From an uncultured Pseudoxanthomonas sp. (lineage in GTDB: Bacteria; Pseudomonadota; Gammaproteobacteria; Xanthomonadales; Xanthomonadaceae), in contig CAMLGZ010000005.1 of assembly GCA_946479745.1 (NCBI GenBank), forward strand, positions 124,001 to 188,000: a stretch of 64,000 nucleotides of DNA, in the 5' to 3' direction. The notes beneath the pieces were generated by a model. That model was not told where the DNA came from. It searched no databases and was given only the letters and a program-made list of their open reading frames with translations. Below are positions 63,991 to 64,000 of the stretch, piece by piece (position 1 is the stretch's first letter; every line of letters starts with the position of its first letter). The translations under genes were made by a program, and so were the position numbers.

Positions 63991-64000
63991 GATGATCCTT

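Overview
The window looks like a chromosome segment of a high-GC gammaproteobacterium, most likely Xanthomonadaceae (Lysobacter/Stenotrophomonas/Xanthomonas relatives). This is inferred from three things: many GTAG-ended REP palindromes together with a REP-associated tyrosine transposase (RAYT), long TonB-dependent receptors with local regulators, and housekeeping genes such as an E3 subunit carrying its own lipoyl domain, YajQ and DUF1415. No species can be named from the sequence alone.

Layout. 1-1.4 kb: tail of a membrane protein and a GtrA protein. 1.6-8.9 kb (minus strand): complete F1Fo ATP synthase operon atpIBEFHAGDC. 9.3-10.5 kb: a Fur-box-preceded DUF2061 membrane protein and an outer-membrane barrel. 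10.7-14.1 kb (minus): E2 and E3 of pyruvate dehydrogenase. 15.7-27.3 kb (minus): a carbohydrate locus, read as LacI regulator, GH65 phosphorylase fused to beta-phosphoglucomutase, TonB receptor, MFS transporter, a six-hairpin glycosidase-like protein and an alpha/beta hydrolase; tandem operator-like palindromes sit on the promoter of the fusion gene. 27.4-39 kb: accessory region with a broken DUF1801 gene, oxidoreductases and small regulators (AraC, TetR, MarR-GNAT, membrane LuxR); a TetR/Old Yellow Enzyme/SDR block lies between two identical 72-bp direct repeats. 39-46.9 kb (minus): a cell-surface-signalling operon (ECF sigma, FecR, STN-type TonB receptor, secreted propeller-like protein, PhoD phosphatase). 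47.2-54.8 kb: OmpW, transporters, YajQ, DUF1415, a RAYT, and an operon of HAD phosphatase, RsuA and RsmC.

54.8-58.8 kb is the most unusual part. About 1.4 kb without a convincing protein gene holds an attenuator-like leader, a three-way-junction RNA, two abutting tRNA-like sequences (one with a GNRA tetraloop where the anticodon loop should be, one with a clean GAU anticodon arm but a defective acceptor stem) and long hairpins. It leads directly into a slipin/band-7 gene and the RNA ligase gene rtcB. This resembles RNA-repair loci in which RtcB is linked to tRNA-mimicking noncoding RNAs. Here neither Ro60/Rsr, RtcA nor RtcR is visible, so it may be a distinct variant.

58.9-64 kb (minus): an ABC1/UbiB-type kinase and an FtsX-family ABC exporter (YbbA/YbbP type).
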